The notes: generated by a model from the letters alone, not told the origin. Positions 1 to 10,275 are shown, counted from the first letter of the stretch. The stretch is DNA of 64,000 nucleotides from Prorocentrum cordatum (GCA_963575745.1 CAUYUJ010014263.1:141501-205500); one strand, 5' to 3'. Numbers and translations are program-made.

Positions 1-616
1 GCCCGCATCATTGCCTCTCATTGCAGCCTCTACTACAACGCATACTGCACGTTGAAAGGACAGTTCTGCCGCTGCCGTCAGGGGGGGGTTCAACCCCCTC
101 CCCCCATCCCAGCCAGGACAATTGTCCGGAAAAAACCCGGGGACCCCCCCGCCCTGGGAAAATTGTTCGAGGGGTCTACACGCCCCCCAGGCCCCTCCCC
201 CTCCCCGGCGGCAACGACGACGACCACGACGACGACCACGACCACGACGACGACGACAACGATGATGACGACGACGACGACGCGGACGACGACGACGCCG
301 ACGACGACGCGGACGACGACGACGACGACATGACGACGCCGCCAGCAAACTGCTCGGACGACGACGACGACCACAACCACGACGACGACCTTCTTGCCGC
401 CGCCGGCAGTAGCTAACGATGCAGACAACGACGACGACAACCACGTACGACGTACCACGACCACGGCGACGACGCCGACGCCGACGACAACGAGAACGCG
501 ACGACGACGATGCCGACGCCGCCGACGGCGAAGTCGACGAAGACGACGACGACGACGACGACGATGAGGACGCCTACGACGACGCCGACGACGGCGACGA
601 TCGAGCCCTAGAGTGA
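1..616. repeat. (ACG/GAC)n microsatellite block
   Basis: From about 205 to 610 the sequence is almost pure ACG/GAC triplets with small interruptions. Every reading frame stays open and translates to poly-Asp, poly-Thr or poly-Arg, so the ORFs here are repeat artefacts. The first 200 bases are GC-rich with C and G runs. I see no gene. Confidence 0.9.
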
Positions 617-624
617 TGCGATTA

Positions 625-2270
625 TTGCTGGATCCATCCCAAGTAGGATTCTATGATAGATTGATTGAACCTCAGTAGGGTATTGTTAGAGTTTGATCCA
701 TCCCTAGTAGGACTGCATTCAGGATGGATCGAAACCTTGTAATATTCGATTGCAGCTGGGTCCTGTCCTGGTAGGATCCGATCAAAGGTGTATCGAGCCG
801 TGGTCGGGTTTTTCCCAAATTAGGTTTGGCCAAGGGGGTCTTATTGGGTTAAAGGTTGGTGCCTCGGGAGGCTATTTGCCCGTTCCTCGGAGGTTCTCGG
901 GTTCCCCCGGTTCCTCGCCCTCGGTGCCTCCGATTCTTACGTTGCCCGTTCCTCGGAGGTTCCCCGGGTTCCTCGGGTTCCCAGGACTCCTTGGATTACC
1001 CGGGTTACCCGGAGGGTTCTTCGGGTTCCTCGGCTTCTCGCGGGTTCCCCAGGTTCCTCGGGTTTCTCGGGTCCCCAGGTTTCTCGGGTCCCCTTGGTTC
1101 CCCAAGCAATGCCAAGCAATGTCCAGCAATGCCACGCAATGCCAAGCAATGCGAAGCAATGCCAAGCAATGCGAAGAAACTTCAAGCAATGCCAAGCAAT
1201 GTGATTGTTTTCTCATTCATTGTTTTGGCCCCCCCATGAAACTCCACCGTGCCGATCGGCGCGGGCTTTCGCACTCCCCTTGCCCCACCCCATGGAGTGA
1301 GATCTTGTTTTTTGGGCGCCTGTTTCAAGCAGGAGGAGTCTCCCCCATAGGACGCACTGCTGCAAACAGTCGCATTCAGCAGAGGTCGGGAGCCAGACCC
1401 CCCCCCCTCCCCCCCCCTCCCTTCGCCAAATTTCGAAATGCCGAAAGAAAAAAAACGTTCGCAATGCCAAGCAATGTAAAGCTGTGCGAAGCAATGCAAA
1501 ACAGTACCAAGCAATGCCAAGTAGTGCCAAGCAATGCGAAACAACGCCAAGCAATGCCAAGAAATGCTGAGCGTTGCCAAGCAATGCCAAGCACTGCGCC
1601 CGTGCAATATGAAGCTTTCCCTTATTTGGGGTCGGGCCTGTTTCACTCCTTAGAGCTAGAGTCAATCAAACATATTTGTATGCTATTCGTTCTGAACCGA
1701 AGCCTTGTAGGATTCACGCAGAGCTAGAGTCATGCATAGTAGGATTCTACGGAGGCTGGATGGAGCCTCGGTAGGGCTCCTGTAGTGTTGGATCAACCAG
1801 AGCTGAAAACAACCCCAGTAGGATTCGATTACAGCTGCATGACGCCTCACTCTGATCGGATTCCATTAGAGCTGGATCCAGCCTTAGCAGCAGGCTTTAT
1901 CAGAGCTGGATCGAACCCCAGTAGGACTCTCATTGGAGCTGGAACGAAACCTAATTGATTCTTGTAGGGCTGGATCAACCCCAGTAGGGTTTCATTAAAG
2001 AGGGATCGAATCCCCGTAGGATTCCATCAGTGCTGGATCCAGCCCTAGAGAATTCTTTTGAAGATGCACCGGTCCCTCTTAGGGTTCTTTTCGAGCTAGA
2101 CCTAGTATAATTCGATTAGAGATGTAACGGACCATGGCGGGATCCAGTTGCAGATGGATCGAGCCCTTCCAGAGTTGCCTTGAAGTTGGACTGAGGGCCT
2201 TCGTAGCACTCCGTGAGAGCTGGATCCGGTCGAGCTGGATCCCGCCCCAGTGGGAGTGCATTCGAGGCTG
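625..2270. repeat. Degenerate dispersed repeat 'AGAGCTGGATC...CCCAGTAGGATTC'
   Basis: A roughly 35-45 bp motif of the form GAGCTGGATCGAACCCCAGTAGGATTC recurs many times with heavy divergence between 630 and 870 and between 1640 and 2270. It is an old decayed tandem array. The two blocks are separated by a different repeat cluster at 865-1610. I see no coding signal. Confidence 0.7.
865..1610. repeat. Short tandem repeats TCGGGTTCC and AATGCCAAGC
   Basis: From 870 to 1105 a short motif (TCGGGTTCCCC / CGTTCCTCGGAGG) repeats. From 1105 to 1200 and again from 1460 to 1600 a 10-bp unit, AATGCCAAGC, repeats with variants such as GCGAAGCAAT. The two AATGCCAAGC blocks flank about 260 bp of unique sequence. 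The open frames that cross this region are repeat translations. Confidence 0.85.
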
Positions 2271-2399
2271 GATTGAGCCCTTCTTGCCTCCCGGCGCCAC
2301 CACCCTCCGAAGCCCGACCCCGGGGACCCCCCCGGGCCGCAGCGTGCCTGCGGCCCCCACGGCCCCCACAGGGGCGCCTCCCCTGCGGAGGCCTCCCCC

Positions 2400-2462
2400 T
2401 TGGAGCCTCCCCCGAGCTCCCGCAGGAGGCTCCCAGGGCTGTGCAGAAGTTCCAGGAGGCGG
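2400..2462 (+). CDS. Possible exon of unknown gene
   Basis: A short frame reads as ordinary protein (PELPQEAPRAVQKFQEAG), unlike the biased composition around it. CCCGCAG just before GAGGCTCCC could be a splice acceptor. No family was recognised, and it sits directly upstream of a dispersed repeat (2470-2607). Whether it is a real exon is unresolved. Confidence 0.2.
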
Positions 2463-2469
2463 GGGTGGA

Positions 2470-2607
2470 CAGACCTCCTACCCTGACACGTCGATTGAGG
2501 AATTGGCCGTCTGCGGTTCGCGAGAGGGCGTCGCGGCCGTCGTTGTTGCGGGTCCAGGTTCACTGAGGGGAGGTTTATTGAAGGGAGTATTGTCCACCGC
2601 CGAACGA
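2470..2607 (+). repeat. Dispersed repeat family X, copy 1
   Basis: This stretch, beginning CTACCCTGACACGTCGATT and ending ATTGTCCACCGCCGA, recurs at 7268-7435 with high similarity; the second copy has an extra insert of about 25 bp. It is a small interspersed element. I saw no clear terminal inverted repeat or coding capacity. Confidence 0.75.
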
Positions 2608-2689
2608 GGGCCCCACGATGGTCCCATGATTGCCGCGAATGCAAAGCCTCCAGGCGACCTCCGACACCAAGGCGTGCGTCTCCAAGCCA

Positions 2690-3590
2690 AGGGTACGACC
2701 ATACGAACACAGCCCCTCTGACGCGCCATACGCTTGGCCCCATGGCAAGCAGAGATTGCGCGCGTGCGAAGCGCGCGCGATGGCTCCACTACCGTGTGTA
2801 TACATGGCTGTATTATGCATGTCTGTTGTGTTTGATGTGTTCTTGTTGCTTCGGTGCTCTAATTTGTGCTTGAAGTTCGACGAAGTGCAAGGCTTGTAAT
2901 TGCGAGTGTCTTTTTGCTAGGGTCGCGCACCTATGTTTGCCTCTCCTCGTCCTTATTCTACTATTTCTTCTTTATCCTCCGTGATCCGTCCCCACCCCGT
3001 TCCCTCTCCATCCCCATCGTTCCCCCTGGTCCCCATGTTTTAAGTCATATTCTGATTAGTTTCCTCTGTATCCCGTTCGGTACGTATCCCTTCTTTCCTC
3101 ATTAGTCTTTCCCTCTCATGCTCTCATGATCTTGCTCCTCTATCCCCTCCTGCCCCTCGTTCCTTACTTCTTCTTGCCTTTTCGTCAGGAGAGGGGGAAA
3201 AGTGTATGGGTGAGGAGATTCGATGAGCCCCAGAGGTTTCAAGGGAGCGCCGGTGCAGTTGCGTGGCGTCTCCCCGACTGTCCGATGTGTCCCTGCATCG
3301 CCCAGGGAAGCTTGTCCACAAACTGGCCTTCCAGTTGATTTTAGCCACGGCGAGGTAGGAGGAATGAGAGGAGACTGGATGCGGAAAGAGGATGTGGAGT
3401 ATGCTGGGCGACTCGGCGGCACGTGCTATGTGCTTCTCCTGCGCCCAACGGCTTCCTCTCCCCTCCTTTGCCCTGACCCTTGCCCCGATTGTCCGTCACC
3501 CGCCCGTCCCAGCATCCACCGTGCCCCTCCACCTGCACCAGCTCATTCGCTGTCCATCCTGTCCCCCCGCCTTTCTTTCCTGCGAGCGGC
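2690..3590. other. No gene recognised
   Basis: Mixed pyrimidine-rich, partly AT-richer sequence. The small open frames are compositionally biased and overlap on both strands. I see no convincing coding region. Confidence 0.5.
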
Positions 3591-3602
3591 GCTCGCAGTC
3601 CG

Positions 3603-3685
3603 GCTCGAAGACGTCGGGCGAGGCGGTGGTGTGGATGCAGAGCTACTCCCACGCGTGCGTTGCGCTGATGGAGCCCCCCCCCCGG
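3603..3685 (+). CDS. Possible exon of unknown gene
   Basis: A frame reading SGEAVVWMQSYSHACVALME has normal amino-acid composition and follows acceptor-like AG dinucleotides (CTCGCAG, TCGAAG). It may be an isolated exon upstream of the glycosyltransferase gene. No family was recognised and the boundaries are uncertain. Confidence 0.25.
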
Positions 3686-3769
3686 AGGCCCGCGGCGACG
3701 TCTTTGGCCGCCGTTCCGGAGGGACGTTCTCGTCTGGGGAGCATCAGGTGAAGTCTGTCGGATGATCAT

Positions 3770-4140
3770 GTGCATATGATTTGCCCGCACGTGTGCATAT
3801 GTTTGTTCTCAGATGCCGTGCGATTGCACATATGCATGCATGTATGCATGTGCATATATCTATACATATGGATGTATATATATATATGGTCACATATGTT
3901 TATATGCGGCGTTCAAGAAGGCGTCTTGCCGTTGAGGATCGAATCAGTTTGTATCTCTCCCTCGGTGGAAGGCCCGTGGAAGCTAGCGGAAGCAAGCGGA
4001 AGTACGCGATGCGCCCCCAAGAGAGGACAGCATTTTTGGGTGCAGGGTTTCCGGAATCGCACACCTTTCTACGCATACGCTCGGCTTATATAGGATTATA
4101 AAGATGCGTATATATACATATATGTATACAACTGTTAGCC
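3770..4140. other. CATATG/TGCATG-rich, AT-richer spacer
   Basis: Alternating purine-pyrimidine sequence (CATATATGTATGCATG and similar) runs from 3770 to 3915 and again near 4100-4130. It is followed by GTGCAAGC-type short repeats to about 4430. I see no gene. Confidence 0.6.
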
Positions 4141-4478
4141 AGTTTGGAGCCCAAGCCGTCAGTTCTTGCACCCTGCGTGCAAGCTACGGGGTGGCAATCT
4201 ATGCGGTGCATGCCAGATAGTGAACGCTGCGCGCGCTGCCAGCAACGCGGTGCAAGCCGTCTGTGGTGATGGCCGTGAGTGGTGCAAGCTGTGCGGTGCA
4301 AGCGCTCTGACGCAAGCTATGCATGGCGCAATCGTGCGGCGCGAGCTCTACGGTGCAAGCCATGTGTGTGTGTGTTTGGTGTAAGCCATGCGGTGTGAGC
4401 AATTGTGGACACGTGTGGTGGTGCAAGCACTGTAGCGCAGGCCGCGGACAGCACGAGGCGCCCACGAGGCGCCCATCC

Positions 4479-4677
4479 TCGAAGAGGAAATATCCCATAA
4501 ACATAAACTTTGGCGCTCCGCGCGGACTTCTCGGATCCGCGCTGGGCCCCCCGCAGCAGCGCCTCTGGCGCCGCCATTGGCGCGCTCCGCGCGCCAGGGA
4601 GGGGGTCCAGCGCAGATCCAGGAGATCCGCGCGGAACGCCCCAAAAGTTTGTGTTCAAGGCGTCGTTTCTTCGTCTA
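4479..4677 (+). mobile_element. Foldback element family A, copy 1 (introner-like)
   Basis: A 199-bp inverted-repeat element. The left arm runs TCGAAGAGGAA...CATAAACTTTGGCGCTCCGCGCGG and the right arm is its complement, ending GTTTGTGTTC...TTCTTCGTCTA. Near-matching 5-bp flanks (CATCC at 4474-4478, CCTCC at 4678-4682) look like a target-site duplication. The centre has a second stem around GGCGCC and GCGCGCCAGG. It carries no coding capacity. Confidence 0.85.
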
Positions 4678-5149
4678 CCTCCTTTGCCCCCCCCACTCAC
4701 TGCCCCCCCCATTATCCCAGGCCTAGAGGTTCACACCAACACCAACATCGGCGGTGTGCCTCCACCGAGGAAAGACGATGCCGATCTCGGTGGTGGTGGT
4801 ACTAGTCTGGCTTCCAAGGTGGTCGAACTGTTCCCACCAACACCGAACTCTAGGAGCATCTTCCCCCTCGTGGAGGCAACCTCCTCTGTTAGTGTTCGTG
4901 TCCATTTCCAGGCCTTCGGCAACACCCAAACATACTTATACTACATGTGCGTCGCCCCCCCAGGGGCGACGCGCGCACCGAGAAATCTTATAGTATATGC
5001 GTCGTGGCGGGCGCTTCCTGGCCACACCGCTCGGGAAACGATATACTACAAGATGGGTATACTATATGTTCGGGTCGGACGCGCGCCTCCAAGGCGGACA
5101 TATAGTATTAGTATGTCTCTGTGCGTCCCAAACTATGCAGCGCCTGCAG

Positions 5150-5265
5150 CGGGCGAGGAGCTGAACGGCCAGGCGCTGAAGGCGAAGGACAGCGCGGGCG
5201 GCGCCAGGACCATCGAGGCGCCGCCCTTCCCCCTCATGCGCCTCCCGCTGGCCCCCCTCCCCTCC
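5150..5265 (+). CDS. Possible exon of unknown gene
   Basis: A frame starting GEELNGQALKAKDSAGGART and continuing to FPLMRLPLAPLP has normal composition and follows acceptor-like GCCTGCAG and GGCGAG. It runs into a (CTC)n tract, typical of the introns in this window. It could belong to a gene upstream of the GT90 gene. The family is unknown. Confidence 0.3.
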
Positions 5266-5389
5266 TCCACCTCCACCTCCTCCTCCACCTCCTCCTCCAC
5301 AATTACACAATATGAAAATACTCTTCCACTTCCCCTGATGGCGTCCCGAAGATATCCGACCCCCCCCCCCCCCGCGTACTGCTTTTTTA

Positions 5390-5880
5390 CACACAGGATT
5401 CCCGGGACACGGGTTTTCGCTTGCGTTTTTTTTCAAAATGCTGCTCTCGCTGAGGCGCTGGCCTCATTTCTGCTCCCGAATCGTTCCGAATCGTGCTCCC
5501 GCTGCAGCGTGGGCCTCATTTTCGGATCGGTGTTTGGCCTCCGTCGTTCAGGATGGCGTTCTCGCCCCAGCGCGGGCCTCTTTCTCGCGCGCCCATCCGC
5601 CCGCCACCACCGCGCCGCACCGCACCACCACCACCACCACCACCACCACCACCACCACCACCACCACCACCACCACCACCACCACCACCACCACCACCAC
5701 CACCACCACCACCACCACCCACCACCACCACGCACACACGCACGCACGCACGCGCACCACCACCCACTACGCACGCGCGCGCGGAGCCACAGGTCCGCTA
5801 CGACACGCGTCCGCGGATAGAGAATATCAGCGCCATGGTAAGGGATGGGAGGGAGGGGTAGGACGTCAGATATGACGCGA
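5390..5880 (+). repeat. Segmental duplication, copy 1 (partner at 27640-28160)
   Basis: About 480 bp, from ACACACAGGATTCCCGGGA through a (CAC)n array at about 5622-5735 to CGTCAGATATGACGCGAG, recurs nearly identically at 27640-28160. The main differences are in (CAC)n length and scattered single bases. Both copies lead directly into pyrimidine-rich (CTC)n tracts. The poly-His frame is a translated microsatellite, not a gene. Confidence 0.9.
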
Positions 5881-5894
5881 GCGCACCTAGCTTG

Positions 5895-6240
5895 TCCTCC
5901 CCCCTCCTCCCCCTCCTCCCCCTCCTCCTGCTCCTCCTGCTCCTCCTCCTCCTCCTCCTCCTCCTCCTCCTCCTCCACTCCTCCTCCTCCCCCTCCTCCT
6001 CCACCTCCTCCTCCTCCTCCTCCTCCTCTCCTGCTCCTGCTCATCCTTCTTCTCCTCCACCTCCTCCCCTCCTGCTCCTCCTCCCCCTCCTCCTCCACCT
6101 CCTCCTCCTCCTGCATCTTCTGCTCCTCCCCCTCCTCCTCCTCCTCCTCCTCCTCCTCCTCCTCCTCCTCCTGCTCCTCCTGCTCCTCCTCCTCCTCCTG
6201 CTCCTCCTCCTGCTCCTCCTGCTCCTGTTCCTCCTGCTCC
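5895..6240. repeat. (CTC)n microsatellite
   Basis: A nearly pure CTC/CTG-CTC pyrimidine tract of about 350 bp, with all frames open on both strands. The purine/pyrimidine strand asymmetry could favour triplex (H-DNA) structure. It is not coding. Confidence 0.95.
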
Positions 6241-6244
6241 AGAG

Positions 6245-6360
6245 ATAACACCACTCGCCGGCGTGTCCGCCGCAGCTTCCCGAGGACGGCGGCGGCCCTC
6301 TCTGCGCGGCCCTCCCTGCCATCCTTGCTACAGGCTTCCTGGAGGCTCCTCGTCGCGAGC
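6245..6360 (+). other. Exon-like unique stretch after (CTC)n
   Basis: About 115 bp of balanced composition lie between the CTC tract and a repeat shared with 12840. One frame reads RRSFPRTAAALSARPSLPSL. An exon is possible because the CTC tract would supply a polypyrimidine acceptor, but no family is recognised. Confidence 0.15.
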
Positions 6361-6464
6361 AGCGTGTCTCTCTGTTGCTTGGGGCACAGTGGGCATTACA
6401 GCCCCCGGCCCCCCCTTCCCTCCCCTCTATAACATATTCAAGCAGTGGCGAAGCGTCCTGTCTC

Positions 6465-6650
6465 GCCTATAGGCCTACCAAAGAATGTTCTGAGAGCCAT
6501 TTGTGGTCTGTACGAAATGTTATTAGAATATTTCCGGCTGGGACTGTGTTGCTTTAACGCATCGGGTTAATGTTCTAAGAACAGTGTTTTTGTGATTCGA
6601 ACATTTTTCGGCTCCACGAACGTTTCGTGGTAGGACTATAGGAATGTCGG
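6465..6650 (+). mobile_element. Foldback element family E, copy 1
   Basis: This stretch aligns with 15759-15938: similar ends (CCTATAGGCCTACC and GTAGGACTATAGG), the shared internal TTTGTGGTCTG(T/C)ACGA, and the shared exit sequence GAATG(T/C)CGGGACGG. The ends are inverted repeats of each other. It is followed at once by the GC hairpin of family D. Confidence 0.7.
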
Positions 6651-6670
6651 GACGGTCGGCCCCTGCTCAA

Positions 6671-6746
6671 GTAACGCCCCTCCCCCCCAGTGCTCTCCGG
6701 GCACCGCCGCCGTGCGCACGGCGGGGGGGAGGCGTTACATCATCCT
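6671..6746. repeat. GC-rich hairpin family D, copy 1
   Basis: An inverted repeat bounded by GTAACGCCCC and GGGGAGGCGTTAC, with an inner stem GTGCTC...GGGCACCGCCGCCGTGCGCAC. A very similar copy is at 12894-12967. The 5' flank of that copy (GCTTGGGGCA...GCATTATAGCCCCCGGCC) also recurs at 6378-6430, so the two loci share a larger, partly rearranged repeat. Confidence 0.7.
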
Positions 6747-7039
6747 CCCCCCCCACCCTGCCCTCCCCCCATCGAATGCCCACTGTCGCCGAACATGAAG
6801 ACACGCGCTCGAGGGCCAGGCCCGTCTCGGAAAACGGGTCAGGATGGGCACCCGTGCGGGGCCTTGGAGCCGATCTGAAGCGGATGGGGGCCGGGCCCCA
6901 AACGGTGCGGTGACCGCACCGTGTGGTTTGTCGGTGGGGATTCGGCGTGGCCGGACGGTTTCGGAATCCGGGTTATCCGAGGATGTCCCGGGCGACCGGC
7001 CTCCAGGGTCCCCAAACCGATCGGTAACGGCCCGTGCGG

Positions 7040-7060
7040 TGATGTGCCTGGAGCGCTTGA

Positions 7061-7115
<55 letters not shown>

Positions 7116-7145
7116 TGCCGGGAGCGTGCCGGGAGCGCCTGGGTG
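7040..7145 (+). repeat. Tandem GGGAGCGCCT repeat
   Basis: A short unit of the form GGGAGCGCCT repeats about eight times with variants (GGGAGCGTGCC). The encoded Trp/Glu/Arg-rich frames are repeat translations. Confidence 0.85.
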
Positions 7146-7267
7146 CGCCCCCCTCGGCAGGGCGCCGCCACGACGAGACCCCCGCGGAGGGAACACAGCT
7201 CGGAGGGGGGAGGAAACCCAATGCTCAGAGGAGGGATACATTGGGTTTCTTAGTATGAAGTCGGTTG

Positions 7268-7435
7268 ATCGACCTCCTACCCTGACACGTCGATTAGCGA
7301 ATTGGCCGTTTTCGGTTCGCGAGAGGGAGTCGCGGCCGTCGTTGTTGCGGGTCCAGGTCCGTCGGTTTCGGTCCCAGGCCGCTTTCACTAAGGGGAGGTT
7401 GATTGAAGGTAGTATTGTCCACCGCCGAGAAAAGG
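7268..7435 (+). repeat. Dispersed repeat family X, copy 2
   Basis: Second copy of the repeat at 2470-2607, with the same CTACCCTGACACGTCGATT start and ATTGTCCACCGCCGA end. It carries an additional short insertion containing CGGTTTCGGTCCCAGG. Confidence 0.75.
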
Positions 7436-7644
7436 AACTTTGGGTTTCTTAATAAGCGTGTGGGGGGGTACCCCCTCCGACGGTGTCAATCTCGCCTCGT
7501 CGTCACGCCGCGACGGGGGTCGCAGCGCCTTCGGCGCGCAGTGGCTGCCCGCGAGGGGGGTCGATGTGGGGCTGTCGGCGGGGGTGACGGCCCCCCGACG
7601 CTTATTGAGAAACTCGAAGTACCAATACTCAGAGGAGGAAAAGG

Positions 7645-8035
7645 TGCCCCTACCGTTATCCTTGCCCCGCTTTCCCCTTTTTGGGGGCCTCCTCGGAGGC
7701 CCTCCTTGGAAGGAGGAAACAGGCCATGAACATAAACTGTTGCCGCTCCGCGCGGGTTTCTTGGATCCGCGCCTGGGAACCCCGTCGGCGCCTCCGGCGG
7801 CGCCGCCCGAGGCGCACTACGCGTGCCAGGGCGGGGATCCAGCGCAGAGCCAAGAAATCTGCGGGGAGCGCCAAAAGTCACTGGTTGTGCCTTTTTGTAT
7901 TCTTCTTGAGGTGGACAAGGTAACCCTACCGCTACCCTTGCCTCGTTTTCCCTTTTTGGTGGGCCTCCTCGGAGGCCCTCGTGGATTCGCCCCGAAATCC
8001 TGGTCAGAACGAATCCCAGGAGAGGTCTGGGGACC
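7645..8035 (+). mobile_element. Family F foldback pieces around a family A element (copy 2)
   Basis: A family A foldback element (about 7708-7908; arms GAACATAAACTG...GCTCCGCGCGGG and CTGCGGGGAGCGCC) lies between two family F pieces. The left piece (7645-7705) has AAAAGGTGCCCCTACCGTTA and CCTCCTCGGAGGCCCTC. The right piece (7915-8035) has GATTCGCCCCGAAATCCTGG and GGAGAGGTCTGGGGA. The layout suggests nested or abutting insertions. Confidence 0.6.
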
Positions 8036-8229
8036 CGTGGTTGGCATCCGGAGGGCCCCAGCGGGGCCCTGGGGCCGTAACTAAGAATTTCGCGTGATGC
8101 AAAATTGGCCTCGGGGAAAGGGTCGGGACTTCCGGGGGAGCGTATTGAGAACAGATAATTTGGCGAAGGACCCAAGCGCATGCAGTTGTGAATGCCGCAG
8201 CTGGCAGTAATGTCGTCGGTGTCTAGTCC

Positions 8230-8835
8230 TTCATGAGGCCACGAAGCGCGCGAGGGGCATGCCCAAATAGGAGGGGGATGGGGGACGCATGCGGACCGTG
8301 CCATTGAGGAGGTAACCGGAGCTCCCCATGGGGGGCGCCAAACGCCAGAGGGGCGTGCTGCGATGGGGGGAGCGGCGTGCGAGTTGTGCCACTGAAGGCT
8401 CCCTCTGGGACCACGAAGCGCGCAAGGGGTGTGCCGAAGCGGACGTGACGCCCACCTGCGAACGTGACCGCTGGGGCCTCATGTGGAGTTCCCGATGGGG
8501 CAACGAAGCGCGTGATGGGTGTGCCGAGAGAGGCCACGACACGTATGAGGGGCGTGCCGAAACGGGAGTGACGGCCCCATGCGAACGTCGCCATTGGGGC
8601 CTTAGGAGGAGCTCCCTATGGGGCCACGAAACGTGTGAGGGGTGTGCCGAACCGACCTAACGCTCACATGCGAACGTCGCCGTTGGGCCCCTAAGTGGAG
8701 CTCCCAATGGGGCCACGAAGCGCGTGAGAGGCGTGCGGAAACGGGCGTAACGTCCACATGCGAAAGTCGCCAGTGGGGCTTCCGGGGGAGCTCCCTGTGG
8801 GGCCACGAAACGCGTGAGCGGTGTGTCGAGCTGGT
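8230..8835 (-). repeat. 90-bp tandem repeat family, array 1 (minus orientation)
   Basis: Diverged units containing GGGGCCACGAA(G/A)CG(C/T)GTGAGGGG(T/C)GTGCCGA and GGAGCTCCC(T)ATGGGG repeat about every 80-95 bp. This is the reverse complement of the unit at 26405-27590. The array ends about 120 bp before the first putative GT90 exon. Long frames here are artefacts of a unit length divisible by three. Confidence 0.85.
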
Positions 8836-8957
8836 CGGCTGCAGCCAAGATGAGGACAAGGGACAGGTGCTCTCACGCTGCGTGCAGCCCAGGCGCGGCC
8901 CCACTCGCTACGATCTCCTGGCTCGATGCTGTCTGATCTTGCCCTCCTTCCGCGCCC

Positions 8958-9205
8958 ATGCCGGGCAACCCTGGCTGCTTCGACGGCGCGTACACGTTCG
9001 ACTTGTGCTGCGACACCGCCGCCCACGGGCCCCAGGGCAACACCGAGTGCTGGCTCGGGGACTTCACGTTCGGGCGCTGCTGCGGACTCCTGGACCCCCC
9101 CGCGCAGGACCCCGCAGCGGAGGGCCCGGCGTGGACCAGCGCGGAGTGCTGGGCCGGCCCCGAGGCCCTCTTGAGGGCCTCGGGCATCCCGGGGGCCCAG
9201 GCTGG
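8958..9205 (+). CDS. GT90 gene, exon 1: Cys-rich motif region
   Basis: First recognised exon of a plus-strand glycosyltransferase gene. It carries two copies of C-[FW]-x-G-x-[FY]-T-F-x2-C-C (CFDGAYTFDLCC, CWLGDFTFGRCC) and the start of a third (ECW). An in-frame stop at 8934-8936, with no AG before the ATG at 8958, makes that ATG a candidate start. No signal peptide follows, so upstream exons are also possible. The 3' end is uncertain, somewhere in 9150-9215. The paired Cys suggest a disulfide-bonded lumenal or extracellular stem, which is inference. Confidence 0.6.
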
Positions 9206-9344
9206 GGACAGAGCAAGATGCCGATGTCGCCACTCCCCGCGCTCTGCCGGGGTGCGTTCGGAGCAGGGTTTCGAGGCAGGTCCAGCTGTGGGTGGTGACG
9301 AGGGACGGGTTGCGGTGCCGGTGTCCTTTTTCTGCCTCTCACAG

Positions 9345-9572
9345 GCAGCTTTGACGAGCCTCGACGCTCTGGAGGGGTTTTGCTGCGGCCTGCAGCACAA
9401 CCCGCTGTGCTGGAGCGACCGGGCAGAGCTCCTGGTGCGCGACGGAGCCACCGACGAGCCCCTGGGCTTCACGGAGCAGTACGCCCGCTGCTGCTTCGCG
9501 CGGGCGCAGCGGCTGATCCGGGGGGAGGAGATGGCCCCAGCCTGGATGGAGCGCGGGATCGAGCAGGACATC
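9345..9572 (+). CDS. GT90 gene, exon 2: Cys-rich motif region
   Basis: Begins after a textbook acceptor (TTTTTCTGCCTCTCACAG at 9327-9344). It completes the third Cys motif (LEGFCCG) and holds a fourth, expanded one (LCWSDRAEL...EQYARCC), then APAWMERGIEQDI. It ends at a perfect ACATC direct repeat (9568-9572) where a family A foldback element is inserted. Removing the element with one repeat copy joins EQDI to GPWRDRG in frame. Confidence 0.65.
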
Positions 9573-9768
9573 TCGAAGAAGAAACAAATGCGAAAGTATC
9601 AGCTGTCGGAGTTCCATGCGGGTTTCTTGCATCGGCGTTGGGCCTTTCTGGCGGCGCTTCTGGCGCCCTCCACGGTTTGCTCAGCGCGCCAGGGAGGGGG
9701 GTCCAGCGCCGATCCAAGAAGTCCCCGCGCACATCCGAAAGGTCATATTTGTGTTTGTTCTTCATCTA
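9573..9768 (+). mobile_element. Foldback element family A, copy 3, between GT90 exons 2 and 3
   Basis: A 196-bp diverged foldback element starting TCGAAGAAGAAACA and ending TTTGTTCTTCATCTA. It is flanked by perfect 5-bp direct repeats, ACATC at 9568-9572 and 9769-9773. The inner arms still show CATGCGGGTTTCTTG against GATCCAAGAAGTCC. Element plus one repeat is 201 bp, a multiple of three, so the frame stays open through it. Neighbouring copies show that it is an insertion. No GT/GC/GA-AG pair can be placed within the repeat. Confidence 0.85.
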
Positions 9769-9773
9769 ACATC

Positions 9774-9827
9774 GGGCCGTGGCGCGACCGAGGAGTCCTG
9801 CACACTGCCGCGCTGGATGCCCTCGAG
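9774..9827 (+). CDS. GT90 gene, exon 3
   Basis: A short exon, GPWRDRGVLHTAALDALE. It follows the family A element and its ACATC repeat. A GC donor (GAG|GCCTCC) in phase 0 would join it to exon 4 at 10091. This linker lies between the Cys-rich stem and the glycosyltransferase domain. The donor is a prediction; the frame could run a little further. Confidence 0.5.
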
Positions 9828-10090
9828 GCCTCCCTGGGAGAGAACAACCGGTCGCTCTTCTTTGGAGCCAGCTTGGGGGCCGAGGTAGCCGAGCATTTGG
9901 TTCCGTCCAGCAGAAAGCGGGGAGAAGAGGGTCCCTTTGTCGCCACGGCTGGGCGCGGCTCGAAGAGCTCGTCAGGTTCGACCACGGGAGGGGTCTGGAG
10001 ACTGATGTTGAACGAGTCTGCCATCATCCCCCCCTCTCAACCGATTGTCCCTGGGCTTGTCCAGCTCAGACACCCCAAGCCGCCTCCAAG

Positions 10091-10275
10091 CTCTTCTGCC
10101 GATTCCGGCTCCACGCGAGCGGCGCGATAGAGCACTGCGACTTCACCGAGTCCGCCTTCGGCACGCTGCTGCAGACGGTGAACAAGGTTCTGCACGTCCT
10201 GCGCGAGCTCGCGCCGCTGCCGCCCGCGGACTTCTTCGTGCACGCGGACGAGGCCCTGTGCATGGACTGGGCAGG
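10091..10275 (+). CDS. GT90 gene, exon 4: start of glycosyltransferase domain
   Basis: Reads LFCRFRLHASGAIEHCDFTE, then a helix (TLLQTVNKVLHVLRELAPLP) and ADFFVHADEALCMDWAG. The pattern 'basic-hydrophobic start, helix, LPxx-[DE]-F-[FL]-V-x-x-x-[DE]' matches the N-terminal Rossmann half of CAP10/GT90 enzymes as I know the family. Acceptor CTCCAAG|CTC; donor GG|GTCTGC (GT) in phase 2, matching the single-base start of the next exon at 11222. Confidence 0.65.

Noticed and set aside
5622-5735. Poly-His protein (also at 27873-27978)
   Set aside because: Translation of (CAC)n inside a duplicated non-coding segment.
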